Below, in pieces: positions 1-9,359 of a stretch of DNA of 64,000 bases. This stretch comes from an uncultured Lachnospiraceae bacterium. GTDB taxonomy: Bacteria; Bacillota; Clostridia; Lachnospirales; Lachnospiraceae. The notes beneath the pieces are model-generated. The model did not search any database and was not told where the DNA came from. It was given only the letters and a program-made list of their open reading frames with translations. Both the position numbers and the translations under genes were made by a program. The first letter of the stretch is position 1; the number at the start of each line of letters is the position of its first letter. The stretch is from positions 1 to 64,000 of the forward strand of contig CANRIV010000003.1 of the NCBI GenBank assembly GCA_947630805.1, in the 5' to 3' direction.

Positions 1-83
1 TACTAAGCCTATTGAATAAAGATTTATTAAGTTATCAAGGTACATTTACTGTATCTAAAAGATATTATACGAGGAGGTAAATT

Positions 84-1805
84 ATGAAAACATTTGAAAT
101 GAATTTTAGGAATATGTCATTCAAGGGAAAACTATCTGTGAAAAAACTGATAATTTCTCTGTTGATTACAGCAGTGTTAGAATTTGCGGCCTTTTACTTT
201 TATCTTCCGGCTTTCAATGTCCAATCCATGGAATTTTGGACTTTTCAGGGATTTTTTGTGCTGGTATTTTTGATTGTCAGTCTTGTGGTGCCGAATAAAA
301 GAAAATTTGAAGTCAAATATAATATTGCGTCAATCATTGCTGTTATTCTGTTAATCGCAGGTGTTATTGTAGTGCTCGTAGGAAATATTATTTCTGCAGA
401 ATTTTTCAACGCCCACAGATATGCTTCTCTGCTTGATATTAAAAATACGGAATTTGAAAATGCAATCGAACAGTCCGAAACAATTAATAATATTGCATTG
501 ATGGATACGGAAAGTGCTAAAGTCGTAGGGCAGAGAGCCATAGGAGCTTTGTCTGATGTCGTAAGTCAGTATGGGATAAGCAATGAGTATAGCCAGATTG
601 CTTACAATGGAGCCCCTATGAAAGCAGCTTCTTTGGAGTATGCAGGATTTTTCAAGTGGCTGAATAATAGAAAAAATGGAATACCCGGATATGTTTTGGT
701 CGATGCAGTAAAATTTGAGGCGAATTATGTAAAATTAAAGAAGCCAATAAAATATACGCCATCCGGATGGTTTCATGATAATCTCGAAAGACATCTCAGA
801 TTTCAGTATCCTACAGCTATTTTTGAAGGGTATTATTTTGAGTTAGATGAGGAAGGCAATCCGTATTATATCTGTCCGATTATGAAAGCAAGAGTCGGGC
901 TGTTTGGAGGATATGATGTAAAAGGAATTGTTATCTGTGATCCTTGCACAGGAAAATCAGAGTACTATGATACAGATGAGACGCCAAGATGGGTAGACCG
1001 GGTGTATGATGGAGATTTAATTGAAAGAAAGTATAACTGGCATGGAATGTTGGCAGATGGATTCTGGAACAGTATTATTGGCCAGAAGGATTGTAAAAAA
1101 ACGACGGATGACTATGGATATAAAGTCATTGACAATGATGTGTGGATTTATACCGGAGTGACATCTGTAATTGATGATTCTTCCAATATCGGATTTATTC
1201 TTGTAAATTCCAGAACAGGAAAAGCAAGTTATTTCAAAGTGGCTGGAGCGGAAGAGTTTTCAGCGATGGAAGCAGCTGAAGGCCAGGTACAAAATCTTGG
1301 ATATAAGGCAGCGTTTCCATCTCTGATTAATATTGACGGAAGACCTACGTACTGTATGGTGTTAAAAGATAAGGGAAATCTTGTAAAACAATATGCGTTG
1401 GTAGACGTGAAAAAATACAGTATTGTCTCAACCGGAACAACGCAGAAAGATACGCTAAACGCTTATCGGAAACTGATACAGGAAAATGGTATTCATACCG
1501 GAGGAGCAAAAAAAGATCTTTCGGAATTGTATGCGAAAGAGACAATTACCGTAAAGAATATAAGATATGTCAATATGTCAGAAGAGACATATGTTTATAT
1601 TACAGATCTTTCAGGAATCGTCTATAAACAAAAGTTTTCAGATGATGAGACCCTTGTATTTATACAGGAGAATGATACAATTACATTGTATTATGAAGAA
1701 AATCCGGATACGGGAATCCGGGAAATAGAAAAATGGGAAGCAGCAAAACCGGAGGAGAAGCAGACCGGACAGACTGCACAGAAGGAAAGTGTGAAAGAAC
1801 AGTAG
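84..1805 (+). CDS. conserved membrane protein of unknown function (N-terminal TM helices, large extracytoplasmic region)
   Basis: 573-aa ORF with good RBS (gaggaggt) and several N-terminal hydrophobic segments; no family recognised. Confidence 0.6.
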   Translation: MKTFEMNFRNMSFKGKLSVKKLIISLLITAVLEFAAFYFYLPAFNVQSMEFWTFQGFFVLVFLIVSLVVPNKRKFEVKYNIASIIAVILLIAGVIVVLVGNIISAEFFNAHRYASLLDIKNTEFENAIEQSETINNIALMDTESAKVVGQRAIGALSDVVSQYGISNEYSQIAYNGAPMKAASLEYAGFFKWLNNRKNGIPGYVLVDAVKFEANYVKLKKPIKYTPSGWFHDNLERHLRFQYPTAIFEGYYFELDEEGNPYYICPIMKARVGLFGGYDVKGIVICDPCTGKSEYYDTDETPRWVDRVYDGDLIERKYNWHGMLADGFWNSIIGQKDCKKTTDDYGYKVIDNDVWIYTGVTSVIDDSSNIGFILVNSRTGKASYFKVAGAEEFSAMEAAEGQVQNLGYKAAFPSLINIDGRPTYCMVLKDKGNLVKQYALVDVKKYSIVSTGTTQKDTLNAYRKLIQENGIHTGGAKKDLSELYAKETITVKNIRYVNMSEETYVYITDLSGIVYKQKFSDDETLVFIQENDTITLYYEENPDTGIREIEKWEAAKPEEKQTGQTAQKESVKEQ

Positions 1806-1836
1806 CGTTCTATCGAAAGACCGACAGGATAAATTT

Positions 1837-3639
1837 ATGAAAATAACAAAAGAAACATTCATGAAAAATTTTATAAAAATATTTAGCATTGCGTTGTTGA
1901 CAGTTACCTTTCTGACGGTTGATATTCATGTGACAAGAGGAGCAAACTATTATTTGTCACAGACGGCCCTCACGTTGAGCAAAGGGAGTACAAAAAAACT
2001 AAAATTAGTTCATGTGCCGAAAGCAAAAAAGAAAAAGATACAGTGGAGCAGTACAAATAAATTTGCGGCAAAGGTTACAAAAAAAGGGAAAGTCAAAGCA
2101 GTCAGTTATGGGACGGCAACCATTAAGGCAGTGTATAAAAAGAAAACGTACACGTGCGCAGTTGTGATTCCGGATACATCAAGAAGTGTTACATTGAACA
2201 CAGAATCCATTACGCTGCAGGAAAATACATCTTATCAACTGATAGCCAGTGCCACTTTACCGGTAAGCTATTTTTCTACCAATGAATCGATTCTGACGGT
2301 AAACGCTCAAGGAGTAATCCGGGCTGTCAATCCGGGAATTGCTTTTGTAGTCGCAAAGAGCAAAACAGGATATAAGAGGTGTACAGTGACAGTAACATCT
2401 GCTGATGTGCAGAGACCGTCAGCAGGATGGCAGTTAAACCGGCAGACGGTTGGCGTGAGAAGACTGACAAAAAAGGGGAATACTGTATATGACCATATTG
2501 TATGGGCAAAGGGAAAAACAATTTCTTTTGTGGTGTCCGGCCTGAATGTAAATAATATAAAGAAATGCACATGGAGCACATCTGACAAGACCATTCTGAC
2601 AGACCCAAAATCAAATGGAAATATTTTGCAGGCCACGGCGGAAACGAAAAAAGAAGGCACTGTGACAGTAACGGCAAAAGTGACGGATACAAGAGGCAAT
2701 GTCAGCACTTATACGAATGAGGTATATGTGTCAAATCCGTCAGTCAATACGAAAAATATTACTTTGCTGGGCCCCGGTGTGGGGAGCAATCGACAACAGT
2801 TTATTTCCCTGAGCGGTGTCAGCAGGTACAGCGATATAGAGTGGAGCAATTCTAATGAGGCGATTGCCACACTCAGCCCTTATAGAACAAAAGCGGCGCT
2901 GTGGGGAATACAGAATGGCAGCGGAACGATTACAGTAACAGTGGATGGAAAAACGATACAGGTCAACTATACAGTGGTGAATCTGTCTGTCAATGATACG
3001 GATAAGTTACTGGCACAGGGAAAGACAAGAAAACTGACAGTGTCAGAAAACGGCAGTGCTGTTCCGGTATATTCCAGCAGAGATACAGGAATTGCTACGG
3101 TGGCACAGGATGGCACTGTGCATGGAATAAAAGCCGGTGTGACTTATATTGATATTAAAATTGCAAATATGATGCTCTCTTACAGGATAGAAGTAGCTGC
3201 AAAAGGAATGAAGAAAATTATCAAAAGAGCACAATATATTGTAGATAACTGGACGTACAGTCAGGCCCGGAGGATGAAAAAGGGATATTATGACTGTTCC
3301 TCTTTAGTATGGAAAGGCTACAAAAAGTACAAAAATTATCATATCCGACTGGGAAGCAAGAGCAGAGCATATCCTGCAGGGGAATTATTTGATTACCTGA
3401 GAGGAAAAAAACAGATTGTATATTTTGGATATACGACAATCGAGGATTTAAAACCGGGAGATTTGATATTTTATGGAGATTATGGAAATGCCGTAAAATA
3501 TAGTACGCCGGGAAGGACATTAGATATTTACCACGTGTCCATGTATGCAGGCTCCGGAAAAGTGGTGGAGAAAGGTGGACAGTCCATCAATTATAACAAT
3601 ACAAATTATATTGTAGGAATAGGAAGGGTCATAGAGTGA
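1837..3639 (+). CDS. secreted Ig-like (BIG2-type) repeat protein with C-terminal NlpC/P60-like cysteine peptidase domain
   Basis: Signal peptide; repeated 'W/YSSTNxxxATVxxxGxVxAVxxGxAxIxA' motifs; C-terminal YDCSSLVWKGY ... LKPGDLIFY ... YHVSMYAG typical of NlpC/P60. Confidence 0.75.
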   Translation: MKITKETFMKNFIKIFSIALLTVTFLTVDIHVTRGANYYLSQTALTLSKGSTKKLKLVHVPKAKKKKIQWSSTNKFAAKVTKKGKVKAVSYGTATIKAVYKKKTYTCAVVIPDTSRSVTLNTESITLQENTSYQLIASATLPVSYFSTNESILTVNAQGVIRAVNPGIAFVVAKSKTGYKRCTVTVTSADVQRPSAGWQLNRQTVGVRRLTKKGNTVYDHIVWAKGKTISFVVSGLNVNNIKKCTWSTSDKTILTDPKSNGNILQATAETKKEGTVTVTAKVTDTRGNVSTYTNEVYVSNPSVNTKNITLLGPGVGSNRQQFISLSGVSRYSDIEWSNSNEAIATLSPYRTKAALWGIQNGSGTITVTVDGKTIQVNYTVVNLSVNDTDKLLAQGKTRKLTVSENGSAVPVYSSRDTGIATVAQDGTVHGIKAGVTYIDIKIANMMLSYRIEVAAKGMKKIIKRAQYIVDNWTYSQARRMKKGYYDCSSLVWKGYKKYKNYHIRLGSKSRAYPAGELFDYLRGKKQIVYFGYTTIEDLKPGDLIFYGDYGNAVKYSTPGRTLDIYHVSMYAGSGKVVEKGGQSINYNNTNYIVGIGRVIE

Positions 3640-3815
3640 CGCAATATCAGATTGGAAATATTGTAACTTTGAAAAAAGGACATCCGTGTGGGACCAATCA
3701 GTGGGAAGTTATCCGCACGGGAGCAGATTTTAAACTGAAATGTAAAGGCTGCGGAAGAATCGTTATGATTCCGCGAAAAGCTTTTGAAAAAAGTGTAAAA
3801 AAAATAATAGAATAA
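3636..3815 (+). CDS. DUF951 family small protein (59 aa, GTG start)
   Basis: GTG ACG CAA TAT... translates MTQYQIGNIVTLKKGHPCGTNQWEVIRTGADFKLKCKGCGRIVMIPRKAFEKSVKKIIE; overlaps the preceding stop; DUF951 signature (KKxHPCG..W.v.r.GaD.klkC..Cgr.vm..R). Absent from the ORF track because of its length. Confidence 0.85.
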   Translation: MTQYQIGNIVTLKKGHPCGTNQWEVIRTGADFKLKCKGCGRIVMIPRKAFEKSVKKIIE

Positions 3816-3824
3816 GTAAAAATA

Positions 3825-3878
3825 AAAATCCCGGGAGCTGGATGTCCGTTTGGGCACAACAGATGTTGCCGGGATTTT
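3825..3878 (+). terminator. putative hairpin terminator after DUF951
   Basis: AAAATCCCGG (3825-3834) / CCGGGATTTT (3869-3878) perfect 10-bp stem, long loop. Confidence 0.45.
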
Positions 3879-3922
3879 GTATATTTGTTTTTTGAGTTAA
3901 AAGGTTTTACATGAGAAAATAG

Positions 3923-3950
3923 TTGACAAAACAAAAATAAGATGTATTAT
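3923..3950 (+). promoter_or_regulatory. sigma-A-type promoter of the GntR/ABC operon
   Basis: TTGACA (3923-3928), 16-nt spacer, TATTAT (3945-3950). Confidence 0.65.
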
Positions 3951-3977
3951 TGTATTAAGTGATTAATACAATAATAC
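3944..3977. promoter_or_regulatory. probable operator for the GntR/YtrA-type regulator
   Basis: Perfect 15-bp inverted repeat GTATTATTGTATTAA-GTGA-TTAATACAATAATAC overlapping the -10 and start region. Confidence 0.7.
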
Positions 3978-3994
3978 AAAAAGGAGGATGGCTC

Positions 3995-4357
3995 ATGGCG
4001 TGGAAGCTGAAAAACGACAGACCGATTTATACACAGCTGTTGGAACAAATCGAACAGAAGATTATTTCCGGAGAATATATGCCGGGAAGTGAACTTCCAT
4101 CGGTAAGAGACCTGGCGGCAGATGCAGCAGTTAATCCCAATACGATGCAGCGTGCCATGGCAGAACTGGAAACCAGAGGTCTTGTGATTACCAATCGCAC
4201 ATCCGGTCGTGTTGTGACGCAGGATAAGGATTTATTATCCCGTATTAGAAGAGACAGGGCTGTGGAACTTACGAGAGATTACACTGCAAAGATGACCCTG
4301 CTGAAGTATAGCAGAGAAGATATATTAGAGTTTATCGGGAAAGGAGCAGATAAATGA
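3995..4357 (+). CDS. GntR family transcriptional regulator (YtrA-like, short)
   Basis: ATG after aaggagg; MAWKLKNDRPIYTQLLEQIEQKIISGEYMPGSELPSVRDLAADAAVNPNTMQRAMAELE, a typical GntR wHTH; ~120 aa without large effector domain. Confidence 0.9.
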   Translation: MAWKLKNDRPIYTQLLEQIEQKIISGEYMPGSELPSVRDLAADAAVNPNTMQRAMAELETRGLVITNRTSGRVVTQDKDLLSRIRRDRAVELTRDYTAKMTLLKYSREDILEFIGKGADK

Positions 4358-5052
4358 GCATTTTATTTGAGTGTAAAAATTTAAAGAAAAGGTATGGAAA
4401 AAAAGAAGCCCTGAGAGGAATTGATCTTCAAATTGAAAGTGGAAAGATTGTAGGACTTTTGGGACCAAACGGCAGTGGAAAGACGACATTGATTAAGCTG
4501 GCAAATGGCCTGCTCACACCAAGCGATGGAGAAATTTTAATTCGCGGAAATAAAATCGGAGTCGAGACAAAGAAAATTGTGTCTTACCTTCCGGAAAAAA
4601 CATATTTGAATAATTACATGAAAGTAAAAGATATTATAAAATATTTTTTGGATTTTTATTCTGATTTTGATGAAAAAAGAGCTTATGATATGCTGGCAAA
4701 GCTGAATATTGATGCAAATGATAAGTTAAAGACAATGTCTAAAGGAACAAAGGAAAAAGTACAGCTGATTCTCGTAATGAGCCGTAATGCAGATGTCTAT
4801 TTTCTGGATGAGCCAATCGGAGGGGTAGACCCTGCAGCCAGAGACTATATTTTAAATACGATAATTACAAATTATAATCCAAATTCCACAATTATTCTTT
4901 CAACCCATTTAATATCAGATATTGAGAAGATATTAGATGATGTGGTTATGATACGTAACGGAGAACTTGTGATGCACAAGACGGTAGATGATATTCGTGA
5001 GGAATATGGAAAATCAGTAGATGAAGTATTCAGGGAGGTATTCAGATGTTAG
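4354..5052 (+). CDS. ABC transporter ATP-binding protein
   Basis: Walker A GPNGSGKTT, Walker B VYFLDEPIGGVDP, signature-like SKGTKEK; 4-nt overlap with upstream regulator. Confidence 0.92.
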   Translation: MSILFECKNLKKRYGKKEALRGIDLQIESGKIVGLLGPNGSGKTTLIKLANGLLTPSDGEILIRGNKIGVETKKIVSYLPEKTYLNNYMKVKDIIKYFLDFYSDFDEKRAYDMLAKLNIDANDKLKTMSKGTKEKVQLILVMSRNADVYFLDEPIGGVDPAARDYILNTIITNYNPNSTIILSTHLISDIEKILDDVVMIRNGELVMHKTVDDIREEYGKSVDEVFREVFRC

Positions 5053-5849
5053 GAAAGTTAATCAAACACGAGTGGAAAGCTACAGCAAGAAATTTTTGCG
5101 CCATGTATCTTCTGGTATTTATTATTACAGTCGTATTGAAAGTAATGTTGGAAATTCAGAATCATTTTAAAGTAGATAATTATATTATTACGGCAATTAC
5201 AGTAATTACGGTGATAGCTTTTGTGCTTGGAATTATAGGGATTATGTTGGGGACATACATATTGATATTAAAAAGATTTTATGACAGTCTGCTGAAAAAA
5301 GAGGGATATCTGTCTTTTACGCTTCCAGTAACGACGGGACAGCATATTGCAGGAAAATCAATCGTCAGCTATCTGTGGGTAATGATTTCGGGAGCTTTTA
5401 TCCTGCTTATGATTTTTATCCTGCTATTAGGTTTTAATGGGATGATTGCGGAAATGAAAACAGGAATAGAACTTCTCATAAAGGTCATCGCAGAAAGACA
5501 TTTATGGAAATATGCTATTTTATTCCTTGTGGCTTGGGCTATCAGTATGTATGCCCAGATTGCCTGGGGTTATGCCAGCTTCAGCATCGGACAGACATTT
5601 GGCAAAAATAAGGTGCTGGGCGCTTTTGTAACTTATATTGCGATTTATTTTATTCTTCAGATTGTGTCTCTGATTGCGGAAGTATTTATTTTTGGAGTTT
5701 CTGCCAACGGACTGTCAGACAACTCTATGGCTGTAGGGGCGACAGGCAATGCGTTACTGATTTTTGTTCTTGTGCAGGCGATTGTAGAATCTGTTATATT
5801 TGTGGCAATTACGCATTATATGTTAAATAAAAAATTAAATTTGGAGTGA
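5046..5849 (+). CDS. ABC transporter permease
   Basis: Six or so TM helices; overlaps the ATPase gene. Confidence 0.8.
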   Translation: MLGKLIKHEWKATARNFCAMYLLVFIITVVLKVMLEIQNHFKVDNYIITAITVITVIAFVLGIIGIMLGTYILILKRFYDSLLKKEGYLSFTLPVTTGQHIAGKSIVSYLWVMISGAFILLMIFILLLGFNGMIAEMKTGIELLIKVIAERHLWKYAILFLVAWAISMYAQIAWGYASFSIGQTFGKNKVLGAFVTYIAIYFILQIVSLIAEVFIFGVSANGLSDNSMAVGATGNALLIFVLVQAIVESVIFVAITHYMLNKKLNLE

Positions 5850-5856
5850 TAATCAA

Positions 5857-5891
5857 CATAAAAAAGCCCTTGCATCAGGGGCTTTTTTATG
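5857..5891 (+). terminator. rho-independent terminator
   Basis: CATAAAAAAGCCC / GGGCTTTTTTATG perfect 13-bp stem. Confidence 0.85.
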
Positions 5892-5924
5892 TTAATATAA
5901 TCTCTCGTGATATATATTTATGGG

Positions 5925-5990
5925 TAAAGTGCGCCCCGCGTGCTGCCCGGATATAAGTTGATGCAAAAGCATAACATAAAATCCTTGCTT
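5925..5990 (+). promoter_or_regulatory. possible structured 5' leader of rpsF operon (S6:S18-type autoregulatory element candidate)
   Basis: GTGCGCCCCGCGTGCTGCCCGG followed by hairpin GGAT-ATAA-GTT(g)ATGC-AAAA-GCAT-AAC-ATAAA-ATCC (5949-5984) in the long rpsF leader; consensus not checked. Confidence 0.3.
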
Positions 5991-6032
5991 TTTCGTTGAG
6001 AAAAGGCCAGAGACCAAAAGGAGGTAGAAAGC

Positions 6033-6323
6033 ATGAACAAATATGAGATGACAGTTGTTGTTAGTGCAAAGCTTGAAGATGAAGAAAGAGCTGCTGGATT
6101 GGAGAAAGTAAAAGCATTGATTGAAAAATTCGGTGGAACAATTACAAACATTGACGATGCCGGAAAGAAAAAGTTAGCTTATGAAATTCAGAAAATGTCA
6201 GAGGGCTATTATTATTTCATCACTTTTGATACTGATAACACAAATGCTCCAAGTGAGATAGAAAACCAGCTTCGTATTATGGAAAATGTTATCAGATTTA
6301 TGTGCGTAACAGTAGAAGCATAG
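6033..6323 (+). CDS. rpsF: 30S ribosomal protein S6
   Basis: MNKYEMTVVVSAKLEDEERAAGLEKVKALIEKFGG...; followed by ssb and rpsR. Confidence 0.97.
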   Translation: MNKYEMTVVVSAKLEDEERAAGLEKVKALIEKFGGTITNIDDAGKKKLAYEIQKMSEGYYYFITFDTDNTNAPSEIENQLRIMENVIRFMCVTVEA

Positions 6324-6347
6324 TTTGAAACACGAAAGAGGTGTAGT

Positions 6348-6794
6348 ATGAACAAGGTTATTTTAATGGGCCGATTGACCCGTGATCCTGAGGTAAGATA
6401 TTCTACCACGGGAGATAATCAACTGGCCATTGCCAGATATACATTGGCAGTAGACAGAAGATTTAAAAGAGATGGGGAGCAGTCAGCTGACTTTATCCGA
6501 TGCGTGGCATTTGGAAGAAGCGGCGAATTTGCAGAAAAATATTTCCATCAGGGAACAAAGATTGTAGCAGAAGGTCGTATTCAGACAGGAAGCTATCAGG
6601 ATAAAGACGGTAAGACAGTCTATACTACAGAGGTAGTTGTAGAAAATCAGGAGTTTGCTGAGAGCAAAGCAGCATCTGATAATGCAGGATATCAGGCACC
6701 ACCTGTAGCGGCAGAGCCTACGGCGCCTGTCGGAGATGGATTTATGAATATTCCGGATAGTGTGGATGATTCCGGCTTACCATTTAATTTTTAA
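6348..6794 (+). CDS. ssb: single-stranded DNA-binding protein
   Basis: MNKVILMGRLTRDPEVRYS... OB fold; C-terminal DDSGLPFNF tip. Confidence 0.97.
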   Translation: MNKVILMGRLTRDPEVRYSTTGDNQLAIARYTLAVDRRFKRDGEQSADFIRCVAFGRSGEFAEKYFHQGTKIVAEGRIQTGSYQDKDGKTVYTTEVVVENQEFAESKAASDNAGYQAPPVAAEPTAPVGDGFMNIPDSVDDSGLPFNF

Positions 6795-6834
6795 GAGTTT
6801 GAATAGAAAACGGAGATAAAAACAGGAGGTCATT

Positions 6835-7098
6835 ATGCCATATAATAAAAGTGAAAGACCGGATTCTCCAATGAGAAGAAGAGGCGGTCGCAGAAGAAAA
6901 AAAGTTTGTGCATTTTGTGCAAATGAAAATAAGGTAATTGATTATAAGGATGTAGCAACATTAAAGAGATATGTGTCAGAGAGAGGAAAAATTCTTCCTA
7001 GAAGAATGACAGGAAACTGTGCAAGACACCAGAGAGCTCTTACCACAGCAATTAAGAGAGCGAGAAACATTGCTTTAATGCCATATACCGTTGAATAA
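6835..7098 (+). CDS. rpsR: 30S ribosomal protein S18
   Basis: [12 protein letters not shown]...[50 protein letters not shown]. Confidence 0.97.
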   Translation: MPYNKSERPDSPMRRRGGRRRKKVCAFCANENKVIDYKDVATLKRYVSERGKILPRRMTGNCARHQRALTTAIKRARNIALMPYTVE

Positions 7099-7142
7099 TC
7101 ATTTTGGCAAAAACAGAGAGCAGAAATGCGATTTGTTATAAT

Positions 7143-7191
7143 AAAAAAGAAACCGGATTTTGAAAGGAAAACAAAGTTCGGTTTCTTTTTT
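7143..7191 (+). terminator. terminator after rpsR
   Basis: AAAAAAGAAACCGGA ... TTCGGTTTCTTTTTT (14 of 15 paired). Confidence 0.8.
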
Positions 7192-7355
7192 ATATGGAAT
7201 AAGTTTAAGATGCAAAAATAGCATCAAATTGCGTCTGGTAATATATTAAATTTTTAATATTGCCAAAAATCAGGTAATTTTTATTCCACCGGATCCTTAT
7301 TTCCTGTATGGAATACCGATAACGCTTATAAAGTATTGATAGAAAATCTTATCAT

Positions 7356-7787
7356 TTACATATTGGATAAATCTTCCTGGTCAATAATTTTAACGCCATT
7401 TTTCTTTAACAATGTGGCAACCCGTTCATTGTCTTCTACGCGGAAAATCATTAACGCGTCATCTGTTCCTCTTGCCAGAAAGGCATAAACATATTCTACG
7501 CTGATGTTTTCTGCTGCCAGAATTGACAGAGCTTTGGCCATGGCCCCGGGAGTGTCAGGTATTTTCGCACCAATAACAGGGGTCAGTTTACAAATCCAAA
7601 GGTTATCCTTCAAAAGTGTTAAAGTATTATATGGATCGTCTACAATAATACGAATAATTCCATAATCGCTGGAGTCTGCTACTTCCAATGCGCGCATATC
7701 AATTTGGTGTTTGGCCAAAAAATTGGTCAGGTCAGCCAGATTACCCGGCTTGTTTTCTATAAAAACAGATATTTGTTGAATGTACAT
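7356..7787 (-). CDS. ACT domain-containing protein
   Basis: MYIQQISVFIENKPGNLADLTNFLAKHQIDMRALEVADSSDYGIIRIIVDDP; second ACT-like half. Confidence 0.88.
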   Translation of the reverse strand: MYIQQISVFIENKPGNLADLTNFLAKHQIDMRALEVADSSDYGIIRIIVDDPYNTLTLLKDNLWICKLTPVIGAKIPDTPGAMAKALSILAAENISVEYVYAFLARGTDDALMIFRVEDNERVATLLKKNGVKIIDQEDLSNM

Positions 7788-7805
7788 AATCTTACCTCCT
7801 TAAAT

Positions 7806-9104
7806 TCAGATTTTGCGATTGTCAATAACCCGGACGGCTTTTCCTTCGGAGCGGGCAATCGACTTAGGCTCTACCAGCTTTACTTTTGCATATATTCCCA
7901 GCATACTCTTCAACGCAGATACAATTTCTTTTTCCTTTTTCTCAATAACACTGACCGTGTCGGAGAACATTTCAGGGGTCATTTCTACACGTACTTCCAT
8001 GGTATCGCTGTTGTTTATCCGGTCAATGATAAGCTGATAGTTGGCGGGCATACCCTGATTAATCAGAACTTCCTCCACCTGGGAAGGAAATACATTGACA
8101 CCTTTAATGATTAGCATATCATCTGTTCTTCCCATCAGTCTGTGGATACGTGCATGTGTACGGCCACATTTACACTTTTCTCTGGTAATGTATGTAATGT
8201 CTTTTGTGCGGTAACGAATCAAAGGAAATGCTTCCTTGGAAATCGTGGTAAATACAAGCTCACCTTTTTCTCCATCCGGCAAAGGCTCTCCGGTTTCCGG
8301 ATTAATAATTTCTGGAATAAAGTAGTCCTCATTTACGTGCATACCCTCCTGGGCTTCACATTCAAAAGAAACACCCGGCCCGCAAATCTCGGTAAGACCA
8401 TAAATGTCATAGGCTTTGATTCCCAGCTTTTCTTCAATATCATGACGCATTTCTTCCGACCATGCTTCGGCGCCAAAAATACCTGCCTTTAACTGAATCT
8501 GGTCCTGAATTCCTTTTTCATGAATAGATTCTGCCAAATAAGCGGCATAAGATGGGGTACAGCAAAGAATTGTAGAGCCGAGATCGGTCATAAACTGAAG
8601 CTGTCGGTCCGTATTGCCGGAAGACATTGGAAGCGTGAGGCAGCCTACTTTATGAGAGCCTCCGTTGAGACCGGGACCTCCTGTAAAAAGACCATAGCCG
8701 TAGCAGACATGGCACACATCTTCATTGGTACCGCCGGCAGCGACAATCGCACGGGCGCAGGAATTTTCCCAAATATCAATATCATGATGCGTGTAAAAAG
8801 CAACAACTCTTTTTCCTGTAGTACCGGAGGTGGACTGGATGCGGACGCAATCGCTGAGAGGAAGCGCGAGTAAACCATAAGGATAAGCTTCTCTCAAGTC
8901 GTCTTTGGTAAGGAACGGCAGCTTATGCAAATCCGCTGTGCTCTGGATATCTTCTGGCTTTACCCCTTTTTTGTCCATCAGATTTTTGTAATAAGGTACA
9001 TTGTCATAAACATTTTTTACTGTTGCCACAAGACCTTTGTTCTGCCACTCCTGGATTTGTTCCCGAGAGGCAGTTTCGATTTCTTCTTGAAAATATCTTC
9101 CCAT
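7806..9104 (-). CDS. paaK: phenylacetate-CoA ligase (adenylate-forming enzyme)
   Basis: RIQSTSGTTGKRVVAFYT; YDIYGLTEICGPGVSFEC; YRTKDITYI; paired with ACT-domain gene. Confidence 0.88.
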   Translation of the reverse strand: MGRYFQEEIETASREQIQEWQNKGLVATVKNVYDNVPYYKNLMDKKGVKPEDIQSTADLHKLPFLTKDDLREAYPYGLLALPLSDCVRIQSTSGTTGKRVVAFYTHHDIDIWENSCARAIVAAGGTNEDVCHVCYGYGLFTGGPGLNGGSHKVGCLTLPMSSGNTDRQLQFMTDLGSTILCCTPSYAAYLAESIHEKGIQDQIQLKAGIFGAEAWSEEMRHDIEEKLGIKAYDIYGLTEICGPGVSFECEAQEGMHVNEDYFIPEIINPETGEPLPDGEKGELVFTTISKEAFPLIRYRTKDITYITREKCKCGRTHARIHRLMGRTDDMLIIKGVNVFPSQVEEVLINQGMPANYQLIIDRINNSDTMEVRVEMTPEMFSDTVSVIEKKEKEIVSALKSMLGIYAKVKLVEPKSIARSEGKAVRVIDNRKI

Positions 9105-9359
9105 TGTAATAATTCCTTTCTATCGTTCATTATTGATAATACAATTTTACAATATATGTTATTTGAAAGCAATAAAGCATTTTGCAAATATAAAAGTACG
9201 TCAATAAAAAAACAACTGATAAAAACATTTTTCTTTTTATAAAATATGGTATTTACAAAAATCATATGTTATAGTGTTTCTGTGTGCGTAAAAAACGGAT
9301 AAGTAAAAATATAAAGATTACATAAGTTAAAATAAATTTTATGCGGAGGCAATTATTAC

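Noticed and set aside
1981-3100. Possible CRISPR-like or tandem DNA repeat in the BIG2 gene
   Set aside because: Repetition is at protein level (Ig-like domains); DNA copies are diverged and have no regular spacers.
8520-8873. Plus-strand ORFs within paaK
   Set aside because: Antisense shadow of paaK; no supporting signals.
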